Positions 1-12,123 of a stretch of 64,000 nucleotides of DNA are shown in pieces (position 1 is the stretch's first letter; each line of letters opens with the position of its first letter). A model generated the notes under the pieces. That model searched no databases, was not told the DNA's origin, and saw nothing but the letters and a program-made list of their open reading frames with translations. A program made the position numbers and the translations under genes. The DNA is from Xiphias gladius (taxonomy: Eukaryota; Chordata; Actinopteri; Istiophoriformes; Xiphiidae): NCBI RefSeq assembly GCF_016859285.1, contig NC_053420.1:30822545-30886544 (forward strand), read 5' to 3'.

Positions 1-1090
1 AGACACAATAAACTGTCCTATTTTACCGTACAGTCGCACGGCAGGCAAATTAGCGTTCGTCAGGCCTGACATTGGTCTTTTAACTGGTAAAATTGCAGGT
101 CATGGCTTTGAGTCTAACACAAGCCGCCCACAGTTTGAGAGAACCAAAACCAACTCTAACGGACTAAGCACAATCAACAAGCAGCAAACAACGTAAATAA
201 AATAAAAACAGTATTTACAGGAATCACAGGACGCAGGGGTCTGCTCTTCACAGATATAGCACTACAGCTTACAAACAATAAAGCTTAAAACACCATCGGT
301 AGCTAAAGTCTCTTCCCAGGAAGTCAGGGCAAACCGATTTCCTCGTGGTCAGCGGGAAAATCCTTTATCTCCTTTATAGATTCTCTTCATCCTTCTGCAG
401 GCATAATGAGAGATCAGGCTGATGCTTTGCAGCTGTCTCCTTCAGATCCGGAAAAGTATTCAGTGAATACAAAAGTCTGTTCACTAAAGACTTGTGGCCT
501 AGGTCTGAAGTTAAATTCAAATATTTGCAAAACGGTGCTCCCTTTCAGCAACCAAAGTCACAGGGAAAAGCCTGGAGTGGCTCTTAAAGCAACAATGTCA
601 TACGGGGAAAAAGCAAGGAGGAGGGGAGCGGGTCAGCTGTTATTACCTGGGGAATGTCATAGCTGCATCACAGGGTGTAGCGCTCGCTGGCTGTTGAGCA
701 GGGGTGCCAGTCAGAGTCTCAGTCTGACACAATATCATTTTTAGTTCACAGCCCGCAAACCCTACAAAGGAAATGATACAGGTACCAACCCCTTAACCTA
801 CCTGTACTCACAAAATACATCAACAAGCAATAAACACACAACACAGCAATATTAAATGTTCCCCACATGGTATTATACAAATAATGACAATATTCAAACA
901 AACATCATTTCAATATAACATCCCACCCAACCCTGGAGTGAGTTTCTCAGTCTGTGTCACCATTTACAAGTCGTGTGCTCAGGTGAGACTTCCTTGGTTT
1001 CCTCTGTATCTCTGCAGCAATTGAGTTCCCCAAATCTAGTCTGAGTGAAGCCTCTCCATAGTGTTGCAGCTATGTAATGTGCTAGAAGCA
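1..1090. other. unassigned non-coding stretch
   Basis: No gene is recognised here. A 112-codon open frame at 406-744 shows no domain, hydrophobic segment or splice context that would support coding. The stretch ends where a Tc1-like terminal fragment begins. Confidence 0.4.
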
Positions 1091-1093
1091 CGC

Positions 1094-1290
1094 TCTGATT
1101 CAGGTGTAGACTTTCAGCTTTAATTCAAGGGCTTTAACAAAAATATCACATTAACCGTTTAGGAATTTAATTGGACATTGATCAGTTTCATGGCCAGGTG
1201 TGGCCTGTTCCCTCGTTATTTCATGACAAATTAAGCAGATAAAAGGTCTGGAGTGGATTCCAAGAGTTGAATTTGGATTTGGCCAAGGAC
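1094..1290 (+). mobile_element. Tc1-like transposon end fragment
   Basis: This stretch closely resembles 42424-42650, the left part of the better preserved Tc1-like element in this window. Shared pieces include 'GTAGACTTTCAGCTTTAATT' and 'CCAGGTGTGGCCTGTTCCCT'. About 35 bp present in the 42-kb copy are missing here. No transposase frame survives. It is probably a truncated left end of the same family. Confidence 0.65.
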
Positions 1291-4114
1291 ACCTCGACAT
1301 GCGGACTGGAGGAATCGGGGAATCGAACCACAGACCCTCTGGTTATTGGACGACCCGCTTTCATTGATGAAAGAGCCATCAGAACAAGCGTGGTTGAGGT
1401 TGACACAGGTGGACAAGTTGTAAGTTCACAGACAGAAATACAAAACTCTTAAACTTCTATGATCTATGTGAAAAACATAATGTTAACTGCTCTTAGCAAT
1501 TACTACAGCAGCCTCTGGTTGACTGAAAATGACACTTGCTACGGATTGGTGAGGGCAAAACAACCCTCCTCCCCTCAATACAAGCAAGTGGCTAATTTGA
1601 ATGAATAAAGTGAAAAAAAAAAAGCAATTTAGTCCGAGAGAATTTAAACTTCCAAAAGGCAGCAAAGAAAAGGTGCAGCAACAGTATGCAGTGAATAAGG
1701 TTGAAAGACCAACTGCTTTGATTTTCTGACAGACTGGTGTTACTGCATGGTCTTTGACTGTAGCTGGTCCCGGGATTTCCTCTAAGTGCTTATGCACATT
1801 CATCAAGTCAGTTTGTGTTTTTCTCGTCAGACTGTGTTTACAGAATCAGAGAATGACTTGGTGTGAAAATCGCGAGATGTTAATATTTATCTGTAGAGAC
1901 AACACGTCCTGTTGAAATCCTGCTCAGACACCACAAAGACACACAGGACATGGACGGAATGAGCTGTCTTATGTCACTTTTTGGCTTTGAGACTATTGAA
2001 CAAGACTAGGACTGTTGACATTAATTTCTGAGACAACGTGCAATCACAGGAAAGTGATTTTGCAACCATAAGAGAAGAATGACACTTCATACTGCTAATA
2101 TTGTGCCTAAGTTCCTGTATTTTTGCCATGTAGCAGGCTTCATTACACCACACCCTGCAAATTTACTGGTGTTCACACACTAATTTGGTGGGGAAAGGGT
2201 TGTGCATATTTTATTCGTGCTAAATCAAGAAGTAGTGCAGAATTCTTATCTTTCTGCAGTCAGTCCAACCAGAGACCATCTCTGGCTCTTGTGTACACTC
2301 CAATGAACCAGGGGAATGTTGGACACAGAAAGCATATCCTTATCGTGTATTATGTTCCTGTTTATAGTGCGATCCCAGTTTGATTTCCAAGCCAGATTCA
2401 AGGTGGAGCCAAAGTCATTATTCCCAACAAGCCTGGAACCCACATCTCAGCTGCTAGGGCAGAGCAGGGGACAGCTCCAATAAGTTAGTCAGTGAAATCC
2501 TCACAGGGCATAGACCGTAACCAGCTCCACCTGTTTGGCCTTGACTTTCTGCTTCATTACACTGCTTCATTAAAACTGAGGCTGCTTTGCTTCATTCATG
2601 TTTGCAGTTGCAAAGAATCTTTAACAAAGGATGACATGAGATCTTTTCTAGTAATGATACAGTATCAAAACAGCCCTGAGGTATTCATCTAAACTTTCAT
2701 TCAAAATGTGCCACAGGACGGCCTCATGATCAGGATGATTTTGTATTTTGTTGAGACAGATTCCTGAAAAATTGTAAGGTTCATTGGCTGTTACCTAATA
2801 CAATTCTGCAGGCCATTACAAAGACGTTAAGTGGTTGAACTCCTGATATACGCCTCTGTGTCTATGGCTGGCCCACCCTTTCCTGAAACTGTGTGTTTGA
2901 CATGCAGTTGAACTTGTTGCAAAATTTCAGCAGAACTTTGAAATAACTTTCCTAATACAGCCTGCGATTTACAGTATAATTTTGTTCTATAAATCAGGAA
3001 CAAACAAAATACTTACCAGCTCCTACTGGCACTTAAATGTAGGTAAAATGGGAGAAGACAACTCAGTAAAAATTGGTCATTTTAGAGGAAAGGAGAAATA
3101 TGGCTTTGGGAAAATCGCTTGAAACTCAGATGAAGGGGTTACTAAAGAACATAAGACATATATTCCTTCTTAATTATCTCCAGCAGTTTTGGTGGGTTGT
3201 CATAACCGTAAAATACATTATACCACAATTGGTTTATAGTAGAATTTATAGTACAGTATTGTTGACACCATTTTTTCCAAACTTCAGTTTTGTTTTTCAG
3301 TAATGCGTCCCTTGAGTACCTGGTATTTCCAAAAATACTTCCTCTGAAATGTCCCTGTTTCTCCATAGTTTTGCTTTCTTTTCTACATGTTTCCAACTGG
3401 TACTTACAAACAGTGTTTTTTTTTATTGATCAATGCAGTAAAGTTGAACTCTAAATCATGGGCTGTATTGTAAAATGTTACCAAACTAGATTGAAACAAA
3501 TTGCAGACTACAGAACAGCTACTGCTGCCAAAGAAAGATCCTTGAGTTTTGGAACATGGAATCAATCACATATTTTACTGGCAAACTGTCACCAAAACTT
3601 TACAGAGGTAAAAAGATTGTTCGTGAAGACAGGTGCAGACATTAGCTTCAGCTTCCTGAAATTTTCTCGGTAATCTGTGACAAGAGCACAGGGCAGATCA
3701 ATATCTCCTGCACAGTTGAGCAGTCATGAAAGTAAACATTCCACTCTGCAGACATGCATCTGCATCTTCAATTGAGATGTACTCATTTAGAAAAAAACAA
3801 CAGAACATATTTTGTTAGCAAAACACCCATAGATCATTCATGCAGTTCAATCCAATACCAATCAGATAATGTATTCTTGAGAGATCTTTCCCTGACACTC
3901 AGTTGTAAGACCTATGGTTATCAATTAGTCATCTTATATATCATTATTATTATTATTATCGTTAACATTTTAAAAAAAAGGCCGGCTCTCATTTGCAGTG
4001 GGCCAGGTATTATTTCTCATATTGTGTGGAGAGCGAGACAACATGGAATGTTTTTTCACTACGTTTGCTAAGTCAAACAGATCACAGAATTCATCCGCAA
4101 TGCCCTAGTAGTAA

Positions 4115-4115
<1 letters not shown>
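1291..4115. other. non-coding stretch with no recognised gene
   Basis: AT-rich sequence with several stop-limited frames of 60-107 codons, none recognisable. An AATAAA followed by a run of A at about 1604-1622 resembles a retroposed poly(A) tail, but no parent sequence is identified. Confidence 0.35.
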
Positions 4116-4166
<51 letters not shown>

Positions 4167-4189
4167 CTATATATATATGTAGATATATA
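4116..4189. repeat. compound (CA)n/(TA)n microsatellite
   Basis: About 19 uninterrupted CA dinucleotides at 4116-4153 run directly into an imperfect AT tract to about 4189. A likely polymorphic, slippage-prone locus. Confidence 0.9.
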
Positions 4190-4224
4190 ACATAGACACA
4201 CTCCAGTCAGCAAAACATTAAAAC

Positions 4225-4371
4225 AGGTAACTGGTCCATTTTGCTGATAATACTTCTGTACTTTTATTGAGGTAAGAGCTTTAATACAGGTCTTTTACTT
4301 ATAATGAAGCTTTTTCTACAGCGTGGTATTTGTACTTGTACTGCAGTCTTGACTATTCCCCTACTTCTTCA
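4225..4371 (+). mobile_element. fragment of hAT-like teleost MITE, 3' portion
   Basis: The segment contains 'TTTTGCTGATAATACTTCTG' and following ACTTTTA-type motifs. These match the right half of the fish MITE family whose fuller copy lies at 26568-27062. It ends near 'CTACTTCTTC', just short of the expected CCACCACTG terminus. Family assignment is from memory of common fish repeats. Confidence 0.55.
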
Positions 4372-5557
4372 GACTGTATATACCAGCTCTGACATAGGTG
4401 TCTCAGTGGCTCTGTCTCTTTTCTCCAAACAAACTTGTAACTGTGAACCGGCCACTCTGAGAGAGAAGTGAAATAAGTGCCTCCACTCATAACCTTTTAA
4501 GGACGGCGTGTCCTCATTCACAAAAACCACGGAAAATTCAAACAACTGCCAAGTATATTACATGCTTCATCTGTAATACTTCAAAGGTAGTGCAATATAT
4601 TGCAAATCATAAACAAGTCCCTGGCAATTCTTATGCACAATACATGGATTGGACTTTTCCTGACACAATATTACACAAAAAATGCAAGATATGACCAACA
4701 CCTTGGAAGAGTACTTGATAATTGATTCAATGAATCAGTGCAGTAAATGATATGATATCAGGAGCTGCGGCTGTGCATAGCAAGTTGTGTCTTTTGTTAT
4801 AATGTTCAGCAGATTCAGAAGAAAAAATCTCAAGAAGTACATTTTCTCTTTGCTCTGGCACCTTGGTGACCTGCTTGATAGTAGGCGTAGCACCTTGCCA
4901 GTCATCGATCACCGTGTCCTATATCACGACCTTGCACCTCTTGAGTGGAGAAGAACGATTCACAGCATGTCGATGCTCCATTTGAGTTTTCTTTATTTAT
5001 AAAAATCAGGTATACATAGTTTGCAGGGAGAGAATCATTGAGGTCAAATTAAAAAGCCTGCAAGGGTCCAGTCGAGTCCGATTCTCCAATTCTGATTCTC
5101 CAATTGTGACTCTCAAACAATATCAGGGTGTTGTCCCAAATATATAGTCTTATGCAAATTAAGCCTTTAATATTCAGGGTATCCCACTCCCAACTTTGGT
5201 TCGTTACCAATTATGGTCAGTTTCAGTGTTCTCACTCCCCAATTGCTCATCCCACATATATCACTTTATCTCTGTTCTGACATTAGGCCTTAATGAGGCG
5301 AGATGGAGCTTAGGCTACACGTTGACGTAAACCTCCTGTGTGTCCTTGAACCAGGCAACACAGAATTTGACAGAGGCTGGAATTCGTCAAAGCGCTCCCC
5401 GTGTCAATTCGCACGGAGCTGCAGTCTAGGAAAAAACCCTCTTAACCGATTATGAAATACACAATACCCGGAAAAGTGGAAATGCTGGCGGTGTATGATA
5501 TGCGAGGACTCAGCCACACGGAAGTGTAGCAAACCTCGGGTGAACAGACTGCGCGTC
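4372..5557. other. intergenic / probable 3' UTR of the P2Y-like gene
   Basis: No coding region is seen. The part from about 4992 to 5557 lies directly downstream of the receptor stop codon and probably contains its 3' UTR. Confidence 0.4.
4992..4997 (-). terminator. candidate polyadenylation signal of the P2Y-like gene
   Basis: Minus-strand AATAAA about 560 bp downstream of the receptor stop codon. It is the clearest hexamer noticed there, but its use is unproven. Confidence 0.35.
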
Positions 5558-6592
5558 TCATCCGTTCATCGGGTCGGGGCTGAGGCGAATTTCTGCCGGT
5601 GAATCCGCGCCCGTGTCTATCGGTTTGCGGCAAAGCAGCGCGGCTGTCACGCCGGCCAGAGACAGTTGCGCTCGCCTGCTGTAGTGATGAAGCTTCATGA
5701 GGAACTCATCATTTCCAACTATATAAATCAGCGGGTTTATTGCGCTGTTCAGACACGCCAGGCATCTGCCAACCTGATGTGCAATGTAGACGTCATGGAA
5801 ACTGGTGTGGCACACCCCATTTTGTTTCAAAATCCTGGTTTTCAGATTAACATTTCGAAACACGTGATAGGGGATGAAACAGATGGAGAAGAGTATCACC
5901 AGGATCACGACCAGTTTCAAACACCGCTGCCTCAGCAGAGGGTTGACGTTGGCCTTTTTGACAAGAACCACGACAACGTGTCCGTAACAGACCAAAATGA
6001 TAACCAGTGGCACGGCGAATCCTGTGATGGTCCAGGCGATGCTGTAAGGAAGGTAGCTCTTGATCAGGTCGTTCGAGGTGGTGTCGAAACACGAGAGTGG
6101 TGACTTTGGATCATTCTTGTCAAAGAACATATCAGGGAGGATCTGAATAACGACCAAAAGCCATACCAGGGCGCTTATGGCCAGGGAGTGTCGGCTGGTG
6201 ATTTTCCCCATCACTCTCATGGGGTGCACTATACCCAGGTACCTGTAGATGCTGATGCAGGTTAGGAAGCCGATGCTGCCATAGAGGTTGAGGTTGAAGC
6301 AGAAGCGGGTGACTTTACAGAACGTTTGGCCGAACCGCCATTGGCTTTTGCGCGAGTAATAGTGCACGAGAAACGGCAGGGTGAACAGATACAGCAGGTC
6401 CGCCAACCCCAGGTTGAGCATGAAGATGTTGATATTTCCGATGTTGTGCCAGCTGGCGCACACGCTTCTCAGCCCCCAGATGTTTGACAGCGTCCCGACG
6501 GTGAACACAGTGATGAACACGGGCGGCAGAAAGCTGTGCGTAAAGTTCAGGTTGATGCCCTCGCAGGCTCCGTCCGTTACATTTCCAGACAT
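5558..6592 (-). CDS. P2Y purinoceptor-like GPCR (P2RY1/P2RY11 group)
   Basis: Predicted class A GPCR of the nucleotide-receptor family, acting at the plasma membrane and expected to couple extracellular nucleotides to G proteins. The 344-residue frame is intact and uninterrupted. The start is the ATG at 6592, because the open frame upstream has no better ATG. Seen: two N-glycosylation sites in the N-terminus (N4, N17... NFT motif near residue 16), seven hydrophobic segments, LADLLY in TM2 (D65), conserved C92 and C168 for the extracellular disulfide, YRYLGIVHP at the end of TM3 in place of DRY, HxxR in TM6 (H243, R246), QVGR at the TM7 entry (R276) and NPLIY in TM7 (286-290). The HxxR and RYLGIVHP motifs resemble P2Y11, whereas much of the rest resembles P2Y1 (for example CxDTTS in ECL2), so the exact orthologue is left open. 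The length is normal for the family. A coding sequence in one exon is also typical. Confidence 0.93.
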   Translation of the reverse strand: MSGNVTDGACEGINLNFTHSFLPPVFITVFTVGTLSNIWGLRSVCASWHNIGNINIFMLNLGLADLLYLFTLPFLVHYYSRKSQWRFGQTFCKVTRFCFNLNLYGSIGFLTCISIYRYLGIVHPMRVMGKITSRHSLAISALVWLLVVIQILPDMFFDKNDPKSPLSCFDTTSNDLIKSYLPYSIAWTITGFAVPLVIILVCYGHVVVVLVKKANVNPLLRQRCLKLVVILVILFSICFIPYHVFRNVNLKTRILKQNGVCHTSFHDVYIAHQVGRCLACLNSAINPLIYIVGNDEFLMKLHHYSRRAQLSLAGVTAALLCRKPIDTGADSPAEIRLSPDPMNG

Positions 6593-6980
6593 CTCTGGGG
6601 TGTCCGCTGCTTTCAGTCTCGTTTTCTTTCGACTCGAGCTCTTCCACAAAATTGGAACAGCAGCCAGTGGCCGGCTCGGTCAGACCGGCATCCCCTCTGA
6701 GAACTCCTTTTGCGTCTCGCAAACAACTGACGTGAATATGAAACCAAAAATATTCCCGCCCACCTCCGAGCTTTCAGGTTGGTGTGATACCCGTGCAGAG
6801 CCGTGCAGACACGCTTGGAAATAGACAAGAAAAAGATCTTCACGTGCATTTACCAAGAGCAAAGCAAAGGATTTATTCCCATCACATCATTTACACAAGG
6901 CTGCATGCGCAGCTTCCTGCTGTACACACTCAAGTCGAAGGGTACGACAGAGCTATTAAAATCTAGTAAGCAAGCCTCTT
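6593..6980. other. 5' flank of the P2Y-like gene
   Basis: Upstream region of the receptor. The first 150 bp are GC-richer than the surroundings. No TATA box is convincing. The overlapping open frames here are antisense or shifted shadows. Confidence 0.4.
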
Positions 6981-8696
6981 TATCCTTTACACTGGGTTAT
7001 ACCTATCAAAATATCCAAATTCATCTCTTGGGAATTGGCCCTGCAAGTTGAAACGCCTGCCGCCTGTCAAACCCTGATTATGCAATCACTTTTAACAACA
7101 CGGTGTATTGTGTGCCAAAAGTGAAATGCAATGCAGATAACCACGTGGCATTCTAGTGAGATATCTTCCTATACATAGATGAAAATCTTGAATAATGCTT
7201 TTTGTATGGAACGTTTATTCATTAGTTAGGCAGTGTGTTCTTGATGAAACACAAAATATTTCTACTCTCGACGCGAATGAGATTTTATGTAAATCAAACA
7301 GGACTTTTTTAAAATGAAAAAAATGCATCTGAAGATTTGCAACTTAACACTGAGTAGTACAAACCCAGGTTTAAAAAAGCACGCAAGCAAGATGGTTGTA
7401 TCATTAAAAAAAAACATATTTTATGGAACAGGTTGTCTATCTCTCTTTCGAATCAGTGGGCAGTTATCTGAAAACTTTGTCCAGCCTTTGGCTAACTCAG
7501 ATTTGCACTGAAGTCGGGAATGTGGTACTATAAGTCCAGGCCCCATCAGCAGTTTAGATCATCGTCTTGGACTTGTGCATTAAGGCTCTTCAACCATCAA
7601 CATATTAGCAGAGGCACACAGCAGCACCAAGCAACAACCAACACAGCTGAAAAGGCATCGCTAAAACGAGAGGTGGTATAATCTTAGGGATTATTAGCAG
7701 AGTCTGGATCTGTGACTGCAAGCCACCTACTGCCCCCATGATGCTGCTCAACATCCGCTGCTTCAATTATTATAATTATCAGTACTATTATTATATTTAT
7801 TTTTATTAGTATTATTATTCACCCTGTTATTATAATTATTAGTTTTATTATTAGTCTCATTATTGTTACACATCTTTATGTTATACGTCTGCTTTGCTAT
7901 GCCAATTATGTAGACCTCACTGTATATGCTGGTCAACCTGCATCCAACCTACAAATGATGTCAGCGGTGAAATTTTTCCCCTGAGGATGTTTGTATGGCG
8001 GCTTGTTCAAGAGGCCAAGCTGCAGGATATCTTTCCATGTTTGTAGATAAGCAGACAGAGAGCTAATCTGGATTGCACTTCAAAATCTTTGGGGCTAATT
8101 TTGTATTGTGTTGCCGGCTACTGCTTGGCTGTTAGTCAGGGTTGCTGTTAACCAATGAGAACATTTTTATAGCTACTGCTTTATGCAAACAGTTTAAAAT
8201 GAATGTATTTTTATTTGGCTATATGAAAGCAAATTCTCAGTCCACGCAGACAGACAAAAAATGGCATTTGGCATGGCATTTAATGGCGTACAGACTGAGG
8301 GTTGTTAACATGAAACCCAAATTTACAAATTATACATTTCTCCTGTGTAATTATGTATGATGTACAGAGCAGAACTGGGTTGGAGCAGGAATTTAATTTA
8401 ATTTTTTGGCCACTTAACGCCAGCAGGTGTAGACTCAATATCAACAATACTGTCACCTTATAAAGTTATTGTGACAAGCGTGCAATTCATCATTCGATTA
8501 TCCAGGAACTTGATGATTGCAACTCCTATATTTACTCTCTGTTTTTGGTCTCCACCAGCTCCTGAGGGAAACATCTGGCTATTTAGCTGCTAAAGGCTCC
8601 ACTGTGTTCACCAGCTGGTCTCTGACTGGGTCCGTCTGCTGTTTGCTGCTGAGCAGGTAGTGGACAGAGGCTTTATAATGGTTAGCACACAGGGTT
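6981..8696. repeat. macrosatellite unit 1
   Basis: 1716 bp. It has ACTGGG rather than ACAGGG near its start, and carries the 'GACGCGAATGAG' variant shared with units 3 and 4. Confidence 0.9.
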
Positions 8697-10409
8697 TATC
8701 CTTTACACAGGGTTATACCTATCAAAATATCCAAATTCATCTCTTGGGAATTGGCCCTGCAAGTTGAAACGCCTGCCGCCTGTCAAACCCTGATTATGCA
8801 ATCACTTTTAACAACACGGTGTATTGTGTGCCAAAAGTGAAATGCAATGCAGATAACCACATGGCATTCTAGTGAGATATATTCCTATACATAGATGAAA
8901 ATCTTGAATAATGCTTTTTGTATGGAACGTTTATTCATTAGTTAGGCAGTGTGTTCTTGATGAAACACAAAATATTTCTACTCTCGATGAGAATGAGATT
9001 TTATGTAAATCAAACAGGACTTTTTTAAAATGAAAAAAATGCATCTGAAGATTTGCAACTTAACACTGAGTAGTACAAACCCAGGTTTAAAAAAGCACGC
9101 AAGCAAGATGGTTGTATCATTAAAAAAAAACATATTTTATGGAACAGGTTGTCTATCTCTCTTCAATCAGTGGGCAGTTATCTGAAAACTTTGTCCAGCC
9201 TTTGGCTAACTCAGATTTGCACTGAAGTCGGGAATGTGGTACTATAAGTCCAGGCCCCATCAGCAGTTTAGATCATCGTCTTGGACTTGTGCATTAAGGC
9301 TCTTCAACCATCAACATATTAGCAGAGGCACACAGCAGCACCAAGCAACAACCAACACAGCTGAAAAGGCATCGCTAAAACGAGAGGTGGTATAATCTTA
9401 GGGATTATTAGCAGAGTCTGGATCTGTGACTGCAAGCCACCTACTGCCCCCATGATGCTGCTCAACATCCGCTGCTTCAATTATTATAATTATCAGTACT
9501 ATTATTATATTTATTTTTATTAGTATTATTATTCACCCTGTTATTATAATTATTAGTTTTATTATTAGTCTCATTATTGTTACACATCTTTATGTTATAC
9601 GCCTGCTTTGCTATGCCAATTATGTAGACCTCACTGTATATGCTGGTCAACCTGCATCCAACCTACAAATGATGTCAGCGGTGAAATTTTTCCCCTGAGG
9701 ATGTTTGTATGGCGGCTTGTTCAAGAGGCCAAGCTGCAGGATATCTTTCCATGTTTGTAGATAAGCAGACAGAGAGCTAATCTGGATTGCACTTCAAAAT
9801 CTTTGGGGCTAATTTTGTATTGTGTTGCCGGCTACTGCTTGGCTGTTAGTCAGGGTTGCTGTTAACCAATGAGAACATTTTTATAGCTACTGCTTTATGC
9901 AAACAGTTTAAAATGAATGTATTTTTATTTGGCTATATGAAAGCAAATTCTCAGTCCACGAGACAGACAAAAAATGGCATTTGGCATGGCATTTAATGGC
10001 GTACAGACTGAGGGTTGTTAACATGAAACCCAAATTTACAAATTATACATTTCTCCTGTGTAATTATGTATGATGTACAGAGCAGAACTGGGTTGGAGCA
10101 GGAATTTAATTTAATTTTTTGGCCACTTAACGCCAGCAGGTGTAGACTCAATATCAACAATACTGTCACCTTATAAAGTTATTGTGACAAGCGTGCAATT
10201 CATCATTCGATTATCCAGGAACTTGATGATTGCAACTCCTATATTTACTCTCTGTTTTTGGTCTCCACCAGCTCCTGAGGGAAACATCTGGCTATTTAGC
10301 TGCTAAAGGCTCCACTGTGTTCACCAGCTGGTCTCTGACTGGGTCCGTCTGCTGTTTGCTGCTGAGCAGGTAGTGGACAGAGGCTTTATAATGGTTAGCA
10401 CACAGGGTT
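8697..10409. repeat. macrosatellite unit 2
   Basis: 1713 bp. It differs from units 1, 3 and 4 at several sites where it agrees with unit 5: ATATATTCC near 8877, 'GATGAGAATGAG' near 8985, and TACGCCTGC near 9597. Confidence 0.9.
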
Positions 10410-12123
10410 TATCCTTTACACAGGGTTATACCTATCAAAATATCCAAATTCATCTCTTGGGAATTGGCCCTGCAAGTTGAAACGCCTGCCGCCTGTCAAA
10501 CCCTGATTATGCAATCACTTTTAACAACACGGTGTATTGTGTGCCAAAAGTGAAATGCAATGCAGATAACCACGTGGCATTCTAGTGAGATATCTTCCTA
10601 TACATAGATGAAAATCTTGAATAATGCTTTTTGTATGGAACGTTTATTCATTAGTTAGGCAGTGTGTTCTTGATGAAACACAAAATATTTCTACTCTCGA
10701 CGCGAATGAGATTTTATGTAAATCAAACAGGACTTTTTTAAAATGAAAAAAATGCATCTGAAGATTTGCAACTTAACACTGAGTAGTACAAACCCAGGTT
10801 TAAAAAAGCACGCAAGCAAGATGGTTGTATCATTAAAAAAAAACATATTTTATGGAACAGGTTGTCTATCTCTCTTTCGAATCAGTGGGCAGTTATCTGA
10901 AAACTTTGTCCAGCCTTTGGCTAACTCAGATTTGCACTGAAGTCGGGAATGTGGTACTATAAGTCCAGGCCCCATCAGCAGTTTAGATCATCGTCTTGGA
11001 CTTGTGCATTAAGGCTCTTCAACCATCAACATATTAGCAGAGGCACACAGCAGCACCAAGCAACAACCAACACAGCTGAAAAGGCATCGCTAAAATGAGA
11101 GGTGGTATAATCTTAGGGATTATTAGCAGAGTCTGGATCTGTGACTGCAAGCCACCTACTGCCCCCATGATGCTGCTCAACATCCGCTGCTTCAATTATT
11201 ATAATTATCAGTACTATTATTATATTTATTTTTATTAGTATTATTATTCACCCTGTTATTATAATTATTAGTTTTATTATTAGTCTCATTATTGTTACAC
11301 ATCTTTATGTTATACGTCTGCTTTGCTATGCCAATTATGTAGACCTCACTGTATATGCTGGTCAACCTGCATCCAACCTACAAATGATGTCAGCGGTGAA
11401 ATTTTTCCCCTGAGGATGTTTGTATGGCGGCTTGTTCAAGAGGCCAAGCTGCAGGATATCTTTCCATGTTTGTAGATAAGCAGACAGAGAGCTAATCTGG
11501 ATTGCACTTCAAAATCTTTGGGGCTAATTTTGTATTGTGTTGCCGGCTACTGCTTGGCTGTTAGTCAGGGTTGCTGTTAACCAATGAGAACATTTTTATA
11601 GCTACTGCTTTATGCAAACAGTTTAAAATGAATGTATTTTTATTTGGCTATATGAAAGCAAATTCTCAGTCCACGAGACAGACAAAAATGGCATTTGGCA
11701 TGGCATTTAATGGCGTACAGACTGAGGGTTGTTAACATGAAACCCAAATTTACAAATTATACATTTCTCCTGTGTAATTATGTATGATGTACAGAGCAGA
11801 ACTGGGTTGGAGCAGGAATTTAATTTAATTTTTTGGCCACTTAACGCCAGCAGGTGTAGACTCAATATCAACAATACTGTCACCTTATAAAGTTATTGTG
11901 ACAAGCGTGCAATTCATCATTCGATTATCCAGGAACTTGATGATTGCAACTCCTATATTTACTCTCTGTTTTTGGTCTCCACCAGCTCCTGAGGGAAACA
12001 TCTGGCTATTTAGCTGCTAAAGGCTCCACTGTGTTCACCAGCTGGTCTCTGACTGGGTCCGTCTGCTGTTTGCTGCTGAGCAGGTAGTGGACAGAGGCTT
12101 TATAATGGTTAGCACACAGGGTT
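10410..12123. repeat. macrosatellite unit 3
   Basis: 1714 bp, almost identical to unit 1, including an unchanged 65-codon open frame at 10743-10940. Confidence 0.9.

Noticed and set aside
406-744. 112-codon plus-strand open frame
   Set aside because: No domain, signal peptide, splice context or composition bias supports coding.
5666-6103. 145-codon frame opposite the P2Y-like gene
   Set aside because: Shadow of the receptor coding sequence on the other strand.
7314-7511. 65-residue frame repeated exactly at 10743-10940
   Set aside because: Identical because the macrosatellite units are copies. The same position is frameshifted by A-run and other indels in units 2, 4 and 5, so there is no sign of protein constraint.
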